From CAZRGV01 sp964599655 (GTDB lineage: Bacteria > Planctomycetota > Planctomycetia > Isosphaerales > Isosphaeraceae), in contig CAZRGV010000132.1 of NCBI GenBank assembly GCA_964599655.1, positions 1 to 16,254 on the forward strand: a DNA stretch of 16,254 nt, written 5' to 3'. Of this stretch, positions 1 to 6,397 are shown one piece after another. The position numbers and the translations under genes were made by a program. Under the pieces are notes generated by a model that was given only the letters and a program-made list of their open reading frames with translations, was not told where the DNA came from and did not search any database. Every line of letters starts with the position of its first letter. Within the stretch, counting starts at the first letter, position 1.

Positions 1-1
1 G

Positions 2-58
2 GCCCCCGCCGAGGAGGCCAAGCCCGCCGAAGAGAAGAAGGAAGAACCCAAGAGCTGA
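2..58 (+). CDS. C-terminal tail of an unidentified protein (5' end outside window)
   Basis: The frame starting at base 2 is open from the window edge and ends at a TGA at 56-58. It encodes 18 residues made almost entirely of Ala, Pro, Glu and Lys, ending EEPKS. Such charged low-complexity tails are common at the C-termini of planctomycete ribosomal and RNA-binding proteins, but 18 residues do not identify a family, so no function is assigned. A strong terminator begins 30 bases after the stop, which supports this being a true gene end. The other two forward frames give less protein-like composition here. Confidence 0.6.
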   Translation, partial: APAEEAKPAEEKKEEPKS

Positions 59-88
59 TCGGCTTCCGCTGTCCCGCCACGACTCCAG

Positions 89-124
89 AAAAGGCCGGAC
101 TCCCCCGCAGGAGCCGGCCTTTTT
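89..124. terminator. Bidirectional intrinsic terminator
   Basis: An A4 run and GGCCGG at 89-98, then CTCC after one bulged A, pair with GGAG and CCGGCC at 110-119, around a 6-base loop. T5 follows at 120-124. On the minus strand the same hairpin is followed by T4. It therefore fits both converging genes, the tail ending at 58 and the minus-strand hydrolase-fold gene ending at 230. Confidence 0.88.
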
Positions 125-229
125 GTTCAACACACCGAACAGCAGAGCACGAACGAATTTACAGACCCCAGTTCTCACGCGTCACGACGTGCTTGCTGGC
201 GGAATTCGGGCCGAGATTCGCTTCGTCCT

Positions 230-1117
230 CTAGATCCGTAGAAGCCCGTGAACCACGGTGTTGACCAGGGTCCCGATTCCGTCGATGGTGATCTTGACCA
301 GGTCGTTCGCGCGGAGGCTGAACTCGTCGGGCGGGACGATCCCGGTCCCGGTCAGCAAGATGACGCCCTCGGGGAAGAGGTTGTCGCGTCCGAGCCAATC
401 GATCAGCTCGTCGAAGCGTCGGACCATGCGAGTGAGCGAGGTTGAGCCGTCAAACACCGGCGCGCCGTCGCGATCGATGACCAGTCGAATCTGAATGTTC
501 TCGATCGGCGGCATCGACTCGGTGAGCGTCACCACCGGACCCAGTGCGCAGCACGCGTCGTAGACCTTCGCCTGAGGAAGGTAGAGCGGATTGCGTCCCT
601 CGATATCCCGGGCGCTCACGTCATTTCCGACCGTGAAACCGACCAGCCGAAGCTCGGGAGAGATGACCAGGGCCAACTCCGGCTCGGGAACGCACCAATG
701 CGAGTCGCGTCGAACGCGGATCGACTCTTCGGGTCCGACGACACGGCTGGGAGTCGCCTTGAAGAACAGTTCCGGCCGATCCGCCTGATACACCATGTCA
801 TAAAAGGAACCGCCCTGTTCCGACTCTTCCTCGCGAGCCTGCTTGCTTCTCAGGTAGGTCACACCCGCGCCCCAGACTTCTTGTCGATCGATCGGAGCCA
901 GGAGACGCAACGCGTCGATGGCCAGGCGCCGGTCCACGGTTTGCGCGAGGGATCGGGCCGTCCCCATCGGATCATCCGAGTGCAACAGGTCGGACAGCCG
1001 TTCCATGCGACCGCTGGACTCGTCGCTCTCGGTTCCCAGGGGGATGACCTGATTCCCTTCGAACACGCCGAATCCGATGGTGCCGTCCGCCTCGATACGA
1101 AACTTCGCGAGTTGCAT
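230..1117 (-). CDS. Fumarylacetoacetate hydrolase (FAH) family protein, probable 2-keto-3-deoxy-pentonate dehydratase
   Basis: The 295-residue protein has the FAH-fold C-terminal domain from about residue 80. Metal ligands are visible as EPELALV (Glu145 and Glu147) and NDVSARD (Asp166). The segments RPELFFKATPSRVVGP, NPLYLPQAKVYDACCALGP and LTGTGIVPP closely match what I remember of archaeal and bacterial 2-keto-3-deoxy-arabinonate/xylonate dehydratases, which make 2,5-dioxopentanoate in oxidative pentose degradation. That subtype is inferred from remembered motifs; an isomerase or hydrolase of the same fold remains possible. The frame stays open upstream to 1297, but the ATG at 1117 begins a typical family N-terminus (MQLAKFR...), and the upstream residues look non-coding and overlap the divergent promoter region. 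No strong Shine-Dalgarno precedes this ATG. No other pentose-pathway gene is adjacent; the gene is monocistronic and diverges from the condensing-enzyme gene. Confidence 0.88.
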   Translation of the reverse strand: MQLAKFRIEADGTIGFGVFEGNQVIPLGTESDESSGRMERLSDLLHSDDPMGTARSLAQTVDRRLAIDALRLLAPIDRQEVWGAGVTYLRSKQAREEESEQGGSFYDMVYQADRPELFFKATPSRVVGPEESIRVRRDSHWCVPEPELALVISPELRLVGFTVGNDVSARDIEGRNPLYLPQAKVYDACCALGPVVTLTESMPPIENIQIRLVIDRDGAPVFDGSTSLTRMVRRFDELIDWLGRDNLFPEGVILLTGTGIVPPDEFSLRANDLVKITIDGIGTLVNTVVHGLLRI

Positions 1118-1166
1118 GGTGGTGTGACCCGGAGCGGGGATGTCTCGAAACGAACCTGAGCTCCCT

Positions 1167-1195
1167 TCGATACCTCCCCTGCGGCTCCGGGTCAA
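1167..1195 (-). promoter_or_regulatory. Candidate sigma70 promoter for the FAH-family gene
   Basis: Read on the minus strand, TTGACC (1190-1195) is separated by 17 bases from TATCGA (1167-1172). The -35 matches 5 of 6 consensus bases and the -10 only 3 of 6. It would give a leader of roughly 40 nt before the ATG at 1117. Position and spacing are good but the -10 is weak. Confidence 0.3.
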
Positions 1196-1326
1196 TGAGC
1201 CGCCATTCCGGAACACACATTTCGACAGGATGGGCTCAAGTCGGAACGCCAGATTGCCGAAGTCCATGGAACCGGTCCTGCGCCGCACGCGTTCCACGTG
1301 TCGAGCGCCTCGTTCCGGATTCGTGC

Positions 1327-1333
1327 AAGGAGG
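1327..1333 (+). promoter_or_regulatory. Ribosome binding site of the condensing-enzyme gene
   Basis: AAGGAGG lies 5 bases before the ATG at 1339. It fixes this start over the in-frame ATG at 1195, which would add 48 residues with no family resemblance. Confidence 0.9.
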
Positions 1334-1338
1334 CGCGA

Positions 1339-2595
1339 ATGGCCGATCGAATTGTCGTGGTTGGACATGCCGTGGTCACGTGCCTCGGCCGCGACATGGA
1401 GACGACCTGGGACGGCCTTGTCGCGGGACGAACCGGCTTGCGCCGGCACGAGTGTTTGTCGGCCGACGGCTTTCTTCAAGACATTGCGGGAATGGTCGAC
1501 TCCTTCGGGCCGGGAACCGAATCGGAAGATCCGGCCGTTTCTCGACTGGGAGCGAGGTTCCTTCACCTGGCCCTGGCCTCGGCCAGAGCCGCCTGGAAGG
1601 ACGCGGGACTCGAGTCTCGAGAGCTCGACCGTGATCGAGTGGCGCTGGCGATCGGATCGGCCTTCGGTGGACTCGACCTGCTGCGCGCCGAACAGCTCGC
1701 AAGCAGTCGCCGGAAGACGCTGGCCACCAGTCCTTACCTGATTCCTGGACTGATCGTCAATCAGGCCGCCGGTCAGATCGCACAGCATCTCCAGCTTTAC
1801 GGACCGAGTCTCGCCCCGGCGAACGCCTGTGCGTCGGGAGGACACGCCGTCGCCCTCGGCGGGTTGCTTCTTCGAGCCGGCGAGGCCGACCTGGCCCTCT
1901 GCGGCGCCGCCGAGAGCGCCTTCATTCCCGAGGTGGTCAACGGTTTCGCCACCATGAAGGCGTTGCTCCCTCGCAAGCCCGACGACCGATCGGCCAGCGA
2001 TCCTAGTCAGGCGAGCCGGCCGTTCAGTATCGATCGAGCCGGTTTCGTGCTTTCCGAGGGCGCGGGAATGCTCGTACTGGCGACCTCTCGAACGGCCCGT
2101 CGCCTGGGATTGCGGCCGCAGGCCGAGCTGGTCGGCTGGGCCTGGAATTCGGACGGCTACCACATGGCGATGCCCGAGCCCGGACGGATTGCCCGGTGTC
2201 TGGCTGAGGCCCTCCGGCGCGCGGAGCTCAATCCCGATCAGATCGACTATTACAACGCGCACGGAACGAGCACCACCTTGAACGACCGCGTCGAGACCGG
2301 CGCGATCAAGGCCGTTTTCGGCGCGCATGCGCGGCGATTGCCGGTCAGTTCCATCAAGGGGTCGATTGGACACAGTCTCGGCGCCGCATCCGCCATCGAG
2401 GCGGCGGTTTGCGTTCGCGCGCTTCGAGAGCAGGTGCTTCCTCCCACGATCAATTATCGGCCCGATCCCGAACTCGATCTCGACTATGTCCCCGAGCGAG
2501 GTCGACCCGCCCGGCTCGAGACCGTCATGAGCGCGTCCCTGGGCTTTGGCGGAACCAACAACGCCCTGATTTTTCGGAGACCTTCCGATGTCTGA
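1339..2595 (+). CDS. Beta-ketoacyl-ACP synthase, KAS II (FabF) type
   Basis: This 418-residue condensing enzyme extends an ACP-bound acyl chain with malonyl-ACP. The thiolase-fold Cys-His-His triad is complete: Cys164 in NACASGG, His308 in NAHGTST and His345 in SIGHSLGAA, with the supporting Lys340 before GSIGH. The C-terminal GFGGTNNAL matches the family GFGGTN loop. Length is normal for FabF. It is preceded by a perfect Shine-Dalgarno and its last 8 bases overlap the ATG of an ACP gene, so the two are translationally coupled. No FabD, FabG, FabZ or FabH lies nearby, so this is unlikely to be the housekeeping fatty-acid locus. With its own ACP and two acyltransferases downstream, it more likely serves a specialised acyl chain, as in aryl-polyene or secondary-lipid clusters. 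That role is inference; the enzyme class is firm. Confidence 0.93.
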   Translation: MADRIVVVGHAVVTCLGRDMETTWDGLVAGRTGLRRHECLSADGFLQDIAGMVDSFGPGTESEDPAVSRLGARFLHLALASARAAWKDAGLESRELDRDRVALAIGSAFGGLDLLRAEQLASSRRKTLATSPYLIPGLIVNQAAGQIAQHLQLYGPSLAPANACASGGHAVALGGLLLRAGEADLALCGAAESAFIPEVVNGFATMKALLPRKPDDRSASDPSQASRPFSIDRAGFVLSEGAGMLVLATSRTARRLGLRPQAELVGWAWNSDGYHMAMPEPGRIARCLAEALRRAELNPDQIDYYNAHGTSTTLNDRVETGAIKAVFGAHARRLPVSSIKGSIGHSLGAASAIEAAVCVRALREQVLPPTINYRPDPELDLDYVPERGRPARLETVMSASLGFGGTNNALIFRRPSDV

Positions 2596-2845
2596 GTCGT
2601 CTCTGATGACCACGCTCGTCGAGATCGTTCGAAAGGCCGGCAAGGTCGCTCCAACCGTCGCCATCCACGATCAGACGCGGTTGGTCGAAGACCTTGGCAT
2701 CGACTCTCTCGACCTAGTCGCGGTCTTCCTCACCATTCAGGATCAGTTCGACGTGACGATCGATGACGAGGACCTGCCGGCGCTCCGCAGCCTTTCGGAG
2801 ATCGCGTCTTACATATCCCGTCAACGCGGTTCGATGGCCGCTTGA
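2588..2845 (+). CDS. Acyl carrier protein
   Basis: This 85-residue acidic protein carries the phosphopantetheine site DLGIDSLD, with Ser40 as the attachment residue, followed by the usual helix III region (DLPALRSLSEIASYI). It carries the growing acyl chain as a thioester for the upstream condensing enzyme and possibly donates it directly to the acyltransferases downstream. GGAG at 2576-2579, 8 bases before the ATG, lies inside the end of the previous gene. A second in-frame ATG at 2612 would shorten the protein by 8 residues. The 8-nt overlap with the condensing-enzyme gene implies near 1:1 production. It appears to be a dedicated ACP rather than the main AcpP, since other fatty-acid genes are absent. 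Confidence 0.92.
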   Translation: MSESSLMTTLVEIVRKAGKVAPTVAIHDQTRLVEDLGIDSLDLVAVFLTIQDQFDVTIDDEDLPALRSLSEIASYISRQRGSMAA

Positions 2846-2899
2846 TCGAGCGTTCGCTGGCCCTGGTTGGTCCCGTCGCCTTATGGAGCGTAGACTGCC

Positions 2900-3853
2900 A
2901 TGCATCGGCGCGGTCTGAATATCCGCAAGAGTCTGCTGCGGATCATCCTCCCGGTGCTCCGGTCATTGCCTCCGCGGACCGCAACCCGGTTCGTGACCGG
3001 GATCGGCCGAACAGAGTATGCCTTGTTGAGTGGTCTTCGAGTGCGCTTCGACGAGGCGGTGGATCGCCACGGACGGTATTTCGGGGCGCACTGGGACCGG
3101 TCGAGCCTGGCCCGTGAGCTGGCCGGCAATCAGATCCGTTGGAGGACCCGAGACCAGTTGCTCGATGGAAAGTCGAACGAGCGGGTGGCTTCCCTCTTTC
3201 GGGTCGAGGGCCGCGAGCACCTGGATGCCGCGCTGGCCGAGAAACGGGGCGTGATCCTGCTCGGCAATCACTATGGCGCCCACCTGATGCCGGCCCACTG
3301 GCTGGTACGAAACGACTATCCGCTTCGCCTGTTCATGGAACGCCCCCACCATATCTCGCGTGTCCTCGGGCGTCATTTCGAAACGGATGGCCCCCTGGGC
3401 CAGAAGAAGCTTTTCATCTCTCGGAAGGCCGACCCGAGCGAGGCCGCCGGTTCGATCCTCCGCGCGGGTCGCGTGCTCAAGGCCGGAATGGTCGTCTTGA
3501 TCGCCGGTGATGTGCGATGGACCGGCCCTCAGACGGCGCCTGGACGTTTCTTGGGCCGGGAGTACACGTTCTCGGCAACGTGGGTCGCGCTGGCGGCATT
3601 GACCGGGGCTCCGGTCGTCCGCGTCTTTTGCACCATGGATCCCGATGGCGGCCACCAACTCGAATTCTTGCCGGCGTTTCACGTTCCCCCGGACGCTCCG
3701 TCCCGCGGCGAAACCTCGTACTGGGTTCAGACTTGTCTTGACGCAATCGAGCAACGCGTCAAAAGTGACCCCGCCAATAGCAACGAGTACTTTTTCTGGT
3801 CGGAGCCCGGCACGACGAATGACGACCTGGCGAGAGTGTCGCGACGAGGGTAA
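2900..3853 (+). CDS. LpxL/HtrB-like lysophospholipid acyltransferase family protein (first copy)
   Basis: This 317-residue protein resembles the lipid A late-acyltransferase family, which moves acyl chains from acyl-ACP to a lipid at the inner membrane. The N-terminus (about residues 12-23) is hydrophobic. The block LLGNHYGAHLMPAHW carries His124 at the position of the family catalytic His. AGDVRWTG...APGRFLG (202-219) and ALTGAPVVRVF match later family blocks, and NSNEYFFWSE near the C-terminus corresponds to the family's QW-W region. The residue five after His124 is Leu129, where LpxL enzymes have Asp or Glu. A second His (133) is conserved in the neighbouring copy. The start is an ATG 11 bases after GGAG. 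It follows the ACP gene by 54 bases and the second copy follows 12 bases later, so co-transcription is likely. The acceptor lipid is unknown. Confidence 0.82.
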   Translation: MHRRGLNIRKSLLRIILPVLRSLPPRTATRFVTGIGRTEYALLSGLRVRFDEAVDRHGRYFGAHWDRSSLARELAGNQIRWRTRDQLLDGKSNERVASLFRVEGREHLDAALAEKRGVILLGNHYGAHLMPAHWLVRNDYPLRLFMERPHHISRVLGRHFETDGPLGQKKLFISRKADPSEAAGSILRAGRVLKAGMVVLIAGDVRWTGPQTAPGRFLGREYTFSATWVALAALTGAPVVRVFCTMDPDGGHQLEFLPAFHVPPDAPSRGETSYWVQTCLDAIEQRVKSDPANSNEYFFWSEPGTTNDDLARVSRRG

Positions 3854-3865
3854 CAGGGGGACCTG

Positions 3866-4804
3866 ATGACGTTCGGAATTCACAAGTTTCGCCGGCGCCT
3901 CCTGCAAGGGCTTCTCCCGCTCCTCCGAACGCTGCCTCCGAAATCGGCGACTCGTTTCGTGGCGGGCTTGGGCCGGTTCGAGTTCCGCTTGAACCCGGTG
4001 ATGCAGGCGCGCTACCGCGCGGCCCTGAACCGAGCCCAGTCGCATTTCGCCTGCCGGTGGGATTCCGGATCGATCGGCGCCTCGCTCGCCGGCAACCACC
4101 TGCGCTGGCATGCACGGGACAAGCTGTTCGACGGCCTGAATGACCAGGAAGTCGCGGGCATGCTCGAGGTCGTCGGGCGAGAACACCTCGATCACGCCTT
4201 GGCCGAGGGCAAGGGCGCGGTCCTTCTCTTCAATCACTTCGGACCGTTCCTGATGCCCGCGCACTGGCTCGTTCGCAACGGCTACCCGCTTCGATGGTTC
4301 ACCGAGCGACCCAGGAACATTTCCAAGCTCGTCGAGGAGACCTTCGCCACCGACGGGCCGCTCGGTCAGCGCGACTTCTTCATCTCGAGGAAGCTCAACG
4401 CCAGTGAGGGGGGCGCGGCCATCCGCAAGGCCGTGCGAATGCTCCATGCCGGCTTGATCGTGCAACTCGCCGGTGATGTGCGATGGACTGGAACTCGCTG
4501 CGCACCGGGCCGGTTCCTCGGACGAGACTATCACTTTACCACCACCTGGATCACTCTCGCCGCGTTGACGCAAGCTCCGGTCGTACCGGTTTTCTCGGTA
4601 ATGAAGCCGGATGGGTCGTATCGTGTGGAGTTTCTCGAACCCCAGCACATTCCCCGAAACGCAACACGACCCGAGACGTCCGAAGCCTGGGTCCAGCGCA
4701 ACCTCGACGCGGTCGAAGACTGGATTCGCCGCTACCCAGAAAACAGCAACGATTACCTCTTCTGGTCCGAATCCGGTTCGCCCACGGATTCGGTCGACGT
4801 CTGA
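3866..4804 (+). CDS. LpxL/HtrB-like lysophospholipid acyltransferase family protein (second copy)
   Basis: This 312-residue paralog of the preceding protein aligns to it without a gap over the first 250 residues, with about 54% identity by hand count. His124 sits in LLFNHFGPFLMPAHW and again is followed by Leu rather than Asp/Glu at +5; His133, AGDVRWTG, APGRFLGR and NSNDYLFWSE are also shared. An AGGGGGA Shine-Dalgarno at 3855-3861 lies 4 bases before the ATG, and the gap from the first copy is only 12 bases. The pair may add two acyl chains in sequence, as LpxL and LpxM do, or form a heteromer. This is inference from the arrangement. Divergence is greatest at residues 41-60 and 151-160 and at the extreme C-terminus, which may mark different acceptor or donor preferences. 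Confidence 0.82.
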   Translation: MTFGIHKFRRRLLQGLLPLLRTLPPKSATRFVAGLGRFEFRLNPVMQARYRAALNRAQSHFACRWDSGSIGASLAGNHLRWHARDKLFDGLNDQEVAGMLEVVGREHLDHALAEGKGAVLLFNHFGPFLMPAHWLVRNGYPLRWFTERPRNISKLVEETFATDGPLGQRDFFISRKLNASEGGAAIRKAVRMLHAGLIVQLAGDVRWTGTRCAPGRFLGRDYHFTTTWITLAALTQAPVVPVFSVMKPDGSYRVEFLEPQHIPRNATRPETSEAWVQRNLDAVEDWIRRYPENSNDYLFWSESGSPTDSVDV

Positions 4805-4838
4805 TCCACCGCAAGGGCCTCGGTCTCCCTTGGGGTTG

Positions 4839-4895
4839 CGGCGTCGGGGATTCTCGGGTAGACCCTGAGCCCACTCGGGCAGGGACGCCGGTTTT
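4839..4895 (+). terminator. Possible terminator or attenuator hairpin before the membrane phosphatase gene
   Basis: CGGCGT (4839-4844) pairs with ACGCCG (4885-4890). Inside, CCCT-GCCC (4863-4872, with a 2-base bulge) pairs with GGGC-AGGG (4877-4884) around the loop ACTC. GTTTTG follows. The structure is branched and the T run is short, so termination is uncertain; it could instead reduce read-through from the acyltransferase genes. Confidence 0.3.
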
Positions 4896-4906
4896 GAGTG
4901 GCGAAT

Positions 4907-4911
4907 GGGAG
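4907..4911 (+). promoter_or_regulatory. Ribosome binding site deciding the membrane phosphatase start
   Basis: GGGAG lies 7 bases before the ATG at 4919. The alternative in-frame GTG at 4898 has no comparable site at a useful distance, so the ATG is preferred. Confidence 0.65.
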
Positions 4912-4918
4912 TCGATTG

Positions 4919-6325
4919 ATGCCAGACGGTTCACAAAGGTCCCGGAGCCGCTGGCTCGCTCGGCTCTGGCCCTGGGCCGTGCTCGCCCTGTCCACCTTCC
5001 CGGCCATCTGGCACTTTGTCCACTTTGAGACCGACCGGGACGTCGAGTTCCCGTCCGTGGACCGACCGACGTTCAGCGCGCGTCCTCCGGCGGCGCCTCG
5101 CCTTGCCGAACCGGGCGATACGATCGATCGAGTCGGCATTTACGTTTCGGCCGGAGCGACCGTGATCGCCGCCATTGGCTGGGTCCTTAGCCTGCGATCG
5201 GGATCAGGCCATAGCCTCTGGCCCGCCGCGCTGGGCCTCTCGATGGCCGCCGGCTGGCAGGCGTCCACACCCTGGCCCACGCTCGACGGCTGGCACGGAT
5301 TGAACTGGCGAGTGATCTTCGACCCGGCCGCGCCCGGTTCGATTCGCCTCGCGTTGGCGGCTGGAGCCGTGCTGATCCTTGGCTGGGTCGGCGGCTGGAC
5401 CCTCGCCGCTCGCGATCGATGGCCCGAACTCTGGCGGGCAGCCCGGCGACGGGGCTGCCTCGGCTTGCTCGCCGTCAGTGGACTCCTCGTGCTGGCACGG
5501 GTGTTCAATACACCCGACGTCGAGCCCTTCGGCTACTGGCCGCGTTGGGCCTTCGACTGGGGAATGTTCGCGTTCGGCTTCGCCCTGATTCGCGCTCTGC
5601 CTCCCTCGCCAGGCGGTTGGCGGCGCGGCCTGATCTTCGCCGGGATGGTGGGCTCGTGGTGGATCCTGGTCCTCGGCGGCATCTGGATGACCTGGTTCCA
5701 TCGGCCGCTGGAGCGTCTTCGGGCCGTCGTGCCAGGAAAGATCTACATCAGTGCCATGCCCACGCGTCGGGGCCTGGAAATCGCCCAGAGCCGTCACCAC
5801 TTCCGCACGATCATCAATGTGTTCAATGAGGACACCTCGCAACGCAGCCCCTTGCTGCCGGATGAGTTGCGGTTCGTCCGCGAACACGGTCTGAACTATT
5901 ACGGCAGCCCGAACGACCCCCTGCAAGCCGACGCGTTTCTCGACAAGACGCTCGAGCTCGCGCAAGATCCCCGAGCCTGGCCGATCCTGGTTCATTGCCA
6001 CGGTTGCATGGATCGTTCGCCGGCCTGGATGGGGATCTATCGATTCGTCGTGCAGGGTTATCCGCTCGTCGAGATTCTTCGAGAGATCGAGGCGCACCGT
6101 GGGCTTCGACCCAAGGCGTCGGTCACCTTGCTCTACAACCGGGTTCTGGAGCCCCGCGCCCCGAAACATTACGCCGAAGATCCGCTGGCAAAGCTCCTGA
6201 ACCAATGTGCTTCGGGAACTGTCGATCCTTATTACGAACAGATCCGGATCGCCACGGAACGCCGGTTGAAGTCCAGTCCGGCGGAACGACTCTCCAGCAA
6301 GGACCCGGCGACCCGCCGACCTTGA
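4919..6325 (+). CDS. Multi-pass membrane protein with C-terminal dual-specificity (Cys-X5-Arg) phosphatase-like domain
   Basis: This 468-residue protein has an N-terminal half with hydrophobic spans near residues 13-34, 73-92, 143-165, 180-194, 211-226 and 238-260. A phosphatase-like domain (about 270-415) begins VPGKIYISAMPTRRG, followed by TIINVFNED. The P-loop is HCHGCMDRS, giving nucleophile Cys360 and phosphate-binding Arg366. An Asp in SPNDPLQAD, about 27 residues earlier, could be the general acid. The usual Gly of HCxxGxxR is Cys363 here. The domain should face the cytoplasm or the membrane surface. Related Cys-phosphatases act on phosphoproteins, phosphoinositides or phosphatidylglycerophosphate. 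The membrane anchor and the acyltransferase genes upstream favour a lipid or envelope phosphate, but this is inference. It lies 114 bases after the second acyltransferase gene, with a possible attenuator between. The exact number of spans is uncertain. Confidence 0.78.
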   Translation: MPDGSQRSRSRWLARLWPWAVLALSTFPAIWHFVHFETDRDVEFPSVDRPTFSARPPAAPRLAEPGDTIDRVGIYVSAGATVIAAIGWVLSLRSGSGHSLWPAALGLSMAAGWQASTPWPTLDGWHGLNWRVIFDPAAPGSIRLALAAGAVLILGWVGGWTLAARDRWPELWRAARRRGCLGLLAVSGLLVLARVFNTPDVEPFGYWPRWAFDWGMFAFGFALIRALPPSPGGWRRGLIFAGMVGSWWILVLGGIWMTWFHRPLERLRAVVPGKIYISAMPTRRGLEIAQSRHHFRTIINVFNEDTSQRSPLLPDELRFVREHGLNYYGSPNDPLQADAFLDKTLELAQDPRAWPILVHCHGCMDRSPAWMGIYRFVVQGYPLVEILREIEAHRGLRPKASVTLLYNRVLEPRAPKHYAEDPLAKLLNQCASGTVDPYYEQIRIATERRLKSSPAERLSSKDPATRRP

Positions 6326-6349
6326 CACGCACGCAAGGACCGATAGAGT
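6322..6349 (+). promoter_or_regulatory. Candidate sigma70 promoter for the aminotransferase gene
   Basis: A perfect TTGACA (6322-6327) overlaps the stop codon of the preceding gene. After 16 bases comes TAGAGT (6344-6349), matching 4 of 6 -10 positions. It would give a leader of roughly 40 nt before the ATG at 6398, so this gene may be transcribed independently of the lipid cluster. Confidence 0.42.
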
Positions 6350-6397
6350 TACCCGGACGCCCCGAACTCGACACCCCTCAAATCAGCGATTTCCCCG

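Noticed and set aside
1192..2664. 490-codon open frame on the minus strand across the condensing-enzyme gene
   Set aside because: It is antisense to a gene with a full catalytic triad and a perfect ribosome binding site. Its translation is Arg/Gly/Ser-rich with no recognisable motif, typical of shadow frames in high-GC DNA.
2963..4648. 561-codon minus-strand open frame across both acyltransferases
   Set aside because: It spans two real genes and the space between them. Its apparent internal repetition only mirrors the duplicated genes on the other strand.
4898..4918. GTG start for the membrane phosphatase 21 bases upstream
   Set aside because: GGGAG is correctly spaced for the ATG at 4919, and the seven extra residues add nothing recognisable.
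5204..6328. 374-codon minus-strand open frame over the membrane phosphatase gene
   Set aside because: Shadow frame: low-complexity Arg/Gly/Glu composition, no motif, no ribosome binding site.
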